Below, piece after piece: positions 57,377 to 64,000 of a stretch of DNA of 64,000 bases (position 1 is the stretch's first letter; the number at the start of each line of letters is the position of its first letter). The DNA is taken from assembly GCA_032622095.1 (NCBI GenBank), contig CP136063.1:121914723-121978722 (forward strand), written 5' to 3'. Both the position numbers and the translations under genes were made by a program. Below the pieces are notes generated by a model. It was given only the letters and a program-made list of their open reading frames with translations, searched no databases and was not told where the DNA came from. The stretch is from Siphonodentalium dalli (Eukaryota > Mollusca > Scaphopoda > Gadilida > Siphonodentaliidae).

Positions 57377-57605
57377 CTCTATTAAGGGCCATAACTCTGA
57401 AATAAATAATGAATGGACGAAACCTGTTCCATGTGGATATCATTCCCCCATACTGGTTCAATGTCTGTGATTCACAAACCAAAGAACATTAAAATCTGGT
57501 CTATGATGATGAGATAGAGAGTTCCAAAGTTATTACGGACAGATGCACAAACAGACGGGCAGAACCTATTTCTATATCCCCCACCAAACTTCACTAGCAG
57601 GGGAT
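57377..57605 (+). mobile_element. Dispersed repeat (ctctattaa ... cccatttctatatcc type), copy 1
   Basis: Landmarks shared with 62730-62960 in the same order: ctctattaagggccataact, ccatgtggatatc, aaagaacatt, tatgatgatgagatagagag, ttacggacagatgcacaaac, cctatttctatatccccc. No coding capacity seen. Confidence 0.8.
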
Positions 57606-58587
57606 AACAATATCTGTTAAAAATTCATAGAGTTCTGGCACATGTGCTACATTCTGATGCATGTGCAAGAATTCTAGAAATTTAAAACTGTTCAGAACAC
57701 AATCAATATTGACTTGATATTAAAACATCTGCTCCGAAATGTGCATCGTAATTTCAAAATTCCCCCAAGGACTTAATTCATATTATTCTCATCGCTCTGC
57801 ACACACCAGAATCATCATATATTCCAAGGAGAAACGATGCGTGACAGTACCCATGACGTAGATATGACGTCAATCTGAATCTTTAATTATGTGGCTTGCA
57901 CTAAATGTTTTCAGCCATTCAAAACGAATCTATTTTCAGTAAGCTGGACAGTAAACCACACTATATTAAAAGCCAAGTTATGTTGAGTTATTGCTGTTGC
58001 GTCTTTTAAATACCCAGGACATACGGTCAATAATTCATAGCAACTATGAATGGACAATGTCATGGGAATAAGTTCATTGTTCAGTCCTTCAAATGAAATA
58101 TTATAAAAAGGAATGGAACATATTCTGTAGTGTAGATGAACTAAATGTTTTAGTACAGCGGTCATATCCTAAGAGATACGATATACTGACTTTGTCATCT
58201 AAGAGTGCAAGCAGGTGGGTGTACCTCACCTGAAGCTACATGTGTATTATATAAGCAGATACTCTACAAAGCTAACAGGCTGGTGAGATCATATACACAT
58301 GATTGTTTAGAGATAATAATAGAATCATCATACAAAATCCACATAACACTTGAACTGACCCAGCATTGTCGCAATACAATATTTATATACATCTGATCAG
58401 ATAATTCAGTTTCAACAATTATGATTAAATAAATGTCGCAGAAATAACAGGTTAATTCGAGTATTTGAAAGTTTACTCAAGTGAAAATGACCACAAAAGT
58501 GTGTTGATACCACACTGTCATAATCCTTTTGTTTTGATACAAACTTAATCCGGGTAACTATAAAACGAATGACAGCGTGTGACCTAG
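57606..58587. other. No gene seen
   Basis: AT-rich sequence. An 84-codon minus frame (57911-58165) lacks recognisable features. Confidence 0.45.
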
Positions 58588-58588
58588 G

Positions 58589-58681
58589 CTTTAAATAAGA
58601 GGAATACTTTGCCTTAAATAAGAGGAATACTTTGCCTTAAATAAGAGGAATACTTTGCCTTAAATAAGAGGAATCCTTTGC
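58589..58681 (+). repeat. 23-bp tandem repeat, four copies
   Basis: ccttaaataagaggaatact-ttg repeated four times, the last with aatcctttg. Confidence 0.95.
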
Positions 58682-59030
58682 AAATATAATTAAGGCAGTA
58701 AAATTGTACTACTAGTTTATATATAATTTTATAGAGACTGGATATTAAGATATCCCTCAACTCAGATCAAGCTTGAAAATCATGATGGTGTCAACAACCT
58801 AACCACCGCGGCTACAGGGAGAGCCTTAAAAGAAACCCATTCACCGAGAGATAAACTTCATATCAGTCTGAACATGGGTTCAAAGTGATACAGAATGGAC
58901 CAGTCACAGTGGTAACCACCTCGTAATTCCTGACATTTCATTAATTATGGTTTGCTGAAAAAAATTCTACTAAAGTACTCATGAAATTAAATGTTTCATG
59001 AATTTGAAGTTATTAGATAACTCAAAATGA

Positions 59031-61351
59031 GTTGACGCTATTATGATGACATAGATTACCATTGTAGATGAGAGTCAGTGGGTTAGAATGATATTAGTTG
59101 ACGCTATTATGATGACATAGATTACCATTGTAGATGAGAGTCAGTGGGTTAGAATGATATTAGTTGACGCTATTATGATGACATAGATTACCATTGTAGA
59201 TGAGAGTCAGTGGGTTAGAATGATATTAGTTGACGCTATTATGATGACATAGATTACCATTGTAGATGAGAGTCAGTGGGTTAGAATGATATTAGTTGAC
59301 GCTATTATGATGACATAGATTACCATTGTAGATGAGAGTCAGTGGGTTAGAATGATATTAGTTGACGCTATTATGATGACATAGATTACCATTGTAGATG
59401 AGAGTCAGTGGGTTAGAATGATATTAGTTGACGCTATTATGATGACATAGATTACCATTGTAGATGAGAGTCAGTAGATTAGAATGATATTAGTTGACGC
59501 TATTATGATGACATAGATTACCATTGTAGATGAGAGTCAGTGGGTTAGAATGATATTAGTTGACGCTATTATGATGACATAGATTACCATTGTAGATGAG
59601 AGTCAGTGGGTTAGAATGATATTAGTTGACGCTATTATGATGACATAGATTACCATTGTAGATGAGAGTCAGTGGGTTAGAATGATATTAGTTGACGCTA
59701 TTATGATGACATATATTACCATTGTAGATGATAGTCAGTGGGTTAGAATGATATTAGTTGACGCTATTATGATGACATAGATTACCATTGTAGATGAGAG
59801 TCAGTGGGTTAGAATGATATTAGTTGACGCTATTATGATGACATATATTACCATTGTAGATGAGAGTCAGTGGGTTAGAATGATATTAGTTGACGCTATT
59901 ATGATGACATATATTACCATTGTAGATGATAGTCAGTGGGTTAGAATGATATTAGTTGACGCTATTATGATGACATAGATTACCATTGTAGATGAGAGTC
60001 AGTGGGTTAGAATGATATTAGTTGACGCTATTATGATGACATATATTACCATTGTAGATGAGAGTCAGTGGGTTAGAATGATATTAGTTGACGCTATTAT
60101 GATGACATAGATTACCATTGTAGATGAGAGTCAGTGGGTTAGAATGATATTAATATATTACCATTGTAGATGAGAGTCAGTGGGTTAGAATGATATTAAT
60201 ATATTACCATTGTAGATGAGAGTCAGTGGGTTAGAATGATATTAATATATTACCATTGTAGATGAGAGTCAGTGGGTTAGAATGATATTAATATATTACC
60301 ATTGTAGATGAGAGTCAGTGGGTTAGAATGATATTAATATATTACCATTGTAGATGAGAGTCAGTGGGTTAGAATGATATTAGTTGACGCTATTATGATG
60401 ACATAGATTACCATTGTAGATGAGAGCCAGTGGGTTAGAATGATATTAGTTGACGCTATTATGATGACATAGATTACCATTGTAGATGAGAGTCAGTGGG
60501 TTAGAATGATATTAGTTGACGCTATTATGATGACATAGATTACCATTGTAGATGAGAGTCAGTGGGTTAGAATGATATTAATATATTACCATTGTAGATG
60601 AGAGTCAGTGGGTTAGAATGATATTAATATATTACCATTGTAGATGAGAGTCAGTGGGTTAGAATGATATTAATATATTACCATTGTAGATGAGAGTCAG
60701 TGGGTTAGAATGATATTAGTTGACGCTATTATGATGACATAGATTACCATTGTAGATGAGAGCCAGTGGGTTAGAATGATATTAATATATTACCATTGTA
60801 GATGAGAGTCAGTGGGTTAGAATGATATTAATATATTACCATTGTAGATGAGAGTCAGTGGGTTAGAATGATATTAATATATTACCATTGTAGATGAGAG
60901 TCAGTGGGTTAGAATGATATTAGTTGACGCTATTATGATGACATAGATTACCATTGTAGATGAGAGCCAGTGGGTTAGAATGATATTAGTTGACGCTATT
61001 ATGATGACATAGATTACCATTGTAGATGAGAGTCAGTGGGTTAGAATGATATTAGTTGACGCTATTATGATGACATAGATTACCATTGTAGATGAGAGTC
61101 AGTGGGTTAGAATGATATTAATATATTACCATTGTAGATGAGAGTCAGTGGGTTAGAATGATATTAATATATTACCATTGTAGATGAGAGTCAGTGGGTT
61201 AGAATGATATTAATATATTACCATTGTAGATGAGAGTCAGTGGGTTAGAATGATATTAATATATTACCATTGTAGATGAGAGTCAGTGGGTTAGAATGAT
61301 ATTAATATATTACCATTGTAGATGAGAGTCAGTGGGTTAGAATGATATTAG
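59031..61351 (+). repeat. Two-form (66/46-bp) satellite array with ordered blocks
   Basis: Form A (66 bp): gttgacgctattatgatgac, atagattaccattgtagatg, agagtcagtgggttagaatg, atatta. Form B (46 bp) lacks most of the first 20 bp and reads atattaatatattacc. About 17 A units come first (59031-60150). Then the order is 5B, 3A, 3B, 1A, 3B, 3A, 5B, ending at gggccagcag. The first A of each later A group carries gagccag for gagtcag, and these lie 540 bp apart at the outer groups (60381, 60921). All frames contain stops. Confidence 0.97.
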
Positions 61352-61884
61352 GGCCAGCAGAAGCATGAATGGAATAACAGAACAGGAAAACAACAAAGAT
61401 TCAATAGATAATCATTGATTATAGATTATAATGTGAAAAGAAGCATGCAAGGTATTGACAGTGGATTGATTACCGACATATTAGAACATAAATTCTGACT
61501 GGCAGCAAGCGGAAGATGGACAATAATTGGTAGGTTTAAATTGAACAAAAATGTTCTCGGGCTTCACAGCCATTAATTCTGTGATCGAGATAGGTCCTGC
61601 ATCATTCATTTCTACAGACTTTATGGTTCTTGGGCACGCAATTATAAGAAATATGATCCAATAACGGAGCTGCGTATTGAACACAGCATTTATGATTTAA
61701 TGGCCTATGGCAATCCTGTACAAAACTGCAATGGTGTGAGAGCAATAGGAGAGCAAAGCAAAATTATAAAATTTTAGGTTTTCAGCCATACATATGAAAG
61801 TAATGGATAACCAGGTTGATTTTGTCTCAATAATTCACCATTTATTTCTAGTTAAAAAAGAATGGAAAAATAACTCATGTTTGG
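61352..61884. other. No gene seen
   Basis: A 67-codon minus frame (61481-61684) has no recognised motif. Confidence 0.45.
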
Positions 61885-62006
61885 ATGTAGTTTATATGAT
61901 TATATTTAATCCTTATTAGTAATAATTCATGTAGTTTATATGATTATAATAATCCTTATTAGTAATAATTCATGTAGTTTATATGATTATATTTATACTT
62001 ATTAGT
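61885..62006 (+). repeat. Three tandem copies of about 44 bp
   Basis: atgtagtttatatgattata then tttaatccttattagtaata; the copies differ by small deletions. Confidence 0.85.
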
Positions 62007-62307
62007 AGACACCTTTCGCAAAATGAACGACGACAGATAATTATTACGAAATAGCTATTAATGTAGTCAATTTTTTTTGAACAGTCCAAAAACCATTTTG
62101 CAAAAATCGACAACTACGAGTCCATTTGTGATAGAATCGTGATTTTCACATACAGTAAGGGGATTACGGGTCTTTGTGCCATGATTATTTTGTACTTAAT
62201 TATGCTGTTATCAGGTCATAGCTTTATAGCACTTTGTGTTTCGCAAGATTCTCGTGTTTCAGGACGACAAATGATTTTATTGCCACTGTATATAGTACGT
62301 AATGAAA

Positions 62308-62440
62308 GTGTCAATGACACTGTAGCTCAACTTGGGAAGGAGTTAATTTTTTGCTGAGCAATGAATAGAATGATAAAGAAGAAGGAAAGTAAACTAGAGG
62401 TCACTAATGTTTGGTGATGATTTTCCGATAAATTGTTCAT
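62308..62440 (+). mobile_element. Head of dispersed element with box-A-like motif
   Basis: gtgtcaatgacactgtagct, then tagctcaacttgg (fits TRGCNNARYNNGG), gaaggagttaattttttgct and gagcaatgaatagaatgata. Close to 11753-11840. Continues with actagaggtcac and tttggtgatgat as at 45345. Confidence 0.75.
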
Positions 62441-62729
62441 GATAGTAGCGTGATCCGATTCCATATCATGCATGTCTAAATCGGAATGAGGCTCCGGAAC
62501 TATGTTAATTTTTTGGCAATTCGTTCATTAAATTTGAATTGAACTCAGTTGGTTGTAATAATTCAATTAAGTTCAAATTTGTCATATAATAAACATATTA
62601 TTAATACGGTGAAGTGATCTGAGTCTCCACATCACATGTCCATGATATACATCATCCCATTGTGATACATGAATATACCAAAGATCACTCACATCAAATC
62701 TTAGCGTACAGAGACAGAGATATTTTACA

Positions 62730-62960
62730 CTCTATTAAAGGGTCATAATCCTGCAAAAAATAAATGGACAAAACCCTTACCATGTGGATATCCTTTCCCC
62801 ATGTTGGGTCATGAACTAATGAACATACCAAAGAATATTCAAATCTGGCATATGATGACTGAGTACGAGAGCTTCAAAGTTGTTATGGACAGATGGACAA
62901 ACGGATGAAAGGATGGAACCCATTTCTATATCCACTGCCAAACTTTTTTTGCCATTGATA
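62730..62960 (+). mobile_element. Dispersed repeat (ctctattaa ... cccatttctatatcc type), copy 2
   Basis: Same order of landmarks as 57377-57605: ctctattaaagggtcataat, ccatgtggatatcc, tatgatgactgag, ttatggacagatggacaaac, cccatttctatatccactgc. Confidence 0.8.
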
Positions 62961-62964
62961 ATTA

Positions 62965-63500
62965 ATATATGCAATCAATGAGTGCAAAAAAACGACGTTA
63001 TGAACACTTTGCAGAAGACTGTTTCCGGTAATTTTGCGGAAACTATGTTCCTTCTTTCGGAATACAGCTCTAAGTTTTCCAGAAAAGAAGACACCATTTG
63101 GAATACCCTTACCAAAAGCCAGTGCATATTCAGCGTTATTACAGCTGCATATCAGTTGAACCTATCAGCCTAGAATCAGTGTAAACGCAGCGTCTTTTGC
63201 AGACTTTATTTAGTTCTGCTGAAACCCTACTGCAATTTTGTCTATGTAGATTCTAAAAGGAATCAGTGGAATAACAGCTATGTTTCAGCCTAGAATCAGC
63301 GGTTCCAATTATTTAAAGTTGCTGAAAATCCGCTGTATATATCCAGCTGAAATTTCAACAGAAATTCAGCAGTGCAGTGGTAATTCAGCTGTAGATATAT
63401 AATGAGGCTGAAATTCCGCTGGAAATTCAGTGGAAATTCAGTGTTAAATTCAGCTGTTAAACAGTTGCATATTCAGTGGAATTTAGCAGTAATTAATTCT
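62965..63500 (+). repeat. Cryptic repeats of aattcagctg / cagcctagaatcag
   Basis: cagcctagaatcag appears near 63168 and 63285 and variants of gaaattcag(c/t)g recur about ten times in 63340-63480. A 63-codon frame at 62982-63173 has no recognisable domain. Confidence 0.5.
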
Positions 63501-64000
63501 GGCTGGTGTGTGTTATACTGGGTATTAGCATGATGCTGAGGGAGGCTTGAGGTCCTGTGTTTGGAATGTTGTTATAATAGAACTAAATATGGATTTGAAG
63601 CCTACAAATGGTGTAAACGTTTGGTATAAACTGAACAATCAATATATCTTGATATACATGTGCATGTATTTGTGGTTGAGAAGCATGATAAATGCATCAT
63701 GATAGTGGCAAGCCTATTTAAAGGAACAAAATGAAAGATCTGTTTATTTTTTTCTTTGTGCATTGCTGTATGGCCACGGAGGACATGCAGTCTTGAAAGT
63801 GAAGAAAATAACTGATAAAATGGTATCATGACCAAATATCAATATTACTGTATTATATGAATCAGATAATGATATTTTTCAAGCATTTACTTGGATTAGC
63901 ACGAAAGAATTGTATTCACAGTCCATGAGTTAATGTAAATTGGGGATGGAGTGATCATTGTTATGTCGACCAATGAGAAGTTGTTATTAGATAGTTTTTG
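63501..64000. other. No gene seen
   Basis: AT-rich sequence to the window edge; a 77-codon minus frame (63602-63835) is not recognised. Confidence 0.45.

Overview
The window looks like gene-poor, repeat-dominated DNA from an animal nuclear genome. I infer a marine bivalve mollusc. It is AT-rich, has no bacterial operon layout and no long open frame outside tandem arrays. It is packed with dispersed sequences of a kind I associate with bivalves: 'agttatggccctgg / tgacccagtgacc' stretches ending in 'ggtgagctaata', 'aaatccaagatggc' blocks, and 'gaccttgaattgacc / caaggtcaaggtca' blocks. A scallop-like genome would fit, but no gene is present to prove it. I recognise no protein-coding gene, no functional tRNA and no rRNA. 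The window is probably intergenic or a very large intron.

Layout. 1-3060: a short foldback and a 1.8 kb minisatellite with a 121-bp higher-order unit. 3.1-10.8 kb: mosaic of palindromic MITEs (two families), bivalve-type dispersed repeats and a 1.2 kb element dense in TCAAGGTCA/TGACCTTGA. 11-15.5 kb: foldbacks, a small CpG-rich patch, repeats with AAGATGGC cores, and two tRNA-derived SINE heads on the minus strand. 15.5-19.9 kb: a 38-bp satellite array of about 115 copies. 20.2-20.7 kb: a TTAA-bounded repeat with an internal duplication. 22.2-26.4 kb: a 4.2 kb foldback element with arms over 1.3 kb. 28.0-29.3 kb: a 157-bp tandem repeat inside a dispersed element. 29.9-31.3 kb: two foldbacks. 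33.1-35.3 kb: a second TCAAGGTCA-rich element followed by two related elements inserted head to tail. 35.5-45.3 kb: a 9.8 kb array of about 204 units of 48 bp. 45.3-58.6 kb: dispersed repeats, MITEs, hairpins, a 3.5 kb region bounded by 164-bp inverted repeats, and small tandem repeats. 59.0-61.35 kb: a 66/46-bp two-form array with an ordered block pattern. 61.35-64 kb: dispersed repeats and low-complexity sequence.

The main results are structural. Five unrelated tandem arrays occupy about 18.6 kb (29%) of the window. The 48-bp array keeps two minus-strand frames open for about 3,280 codons each. I judge it non-coding, because a 48-bp unit without a stop in a given frame is expected by chance and the array has no unique coding flanks. 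Several TE families carry exact-looking transcription-factor cores (FTZ-F1/ERR-type half-sites, YY1-type cores) and may act as dispersed binding sites. That part is inference.
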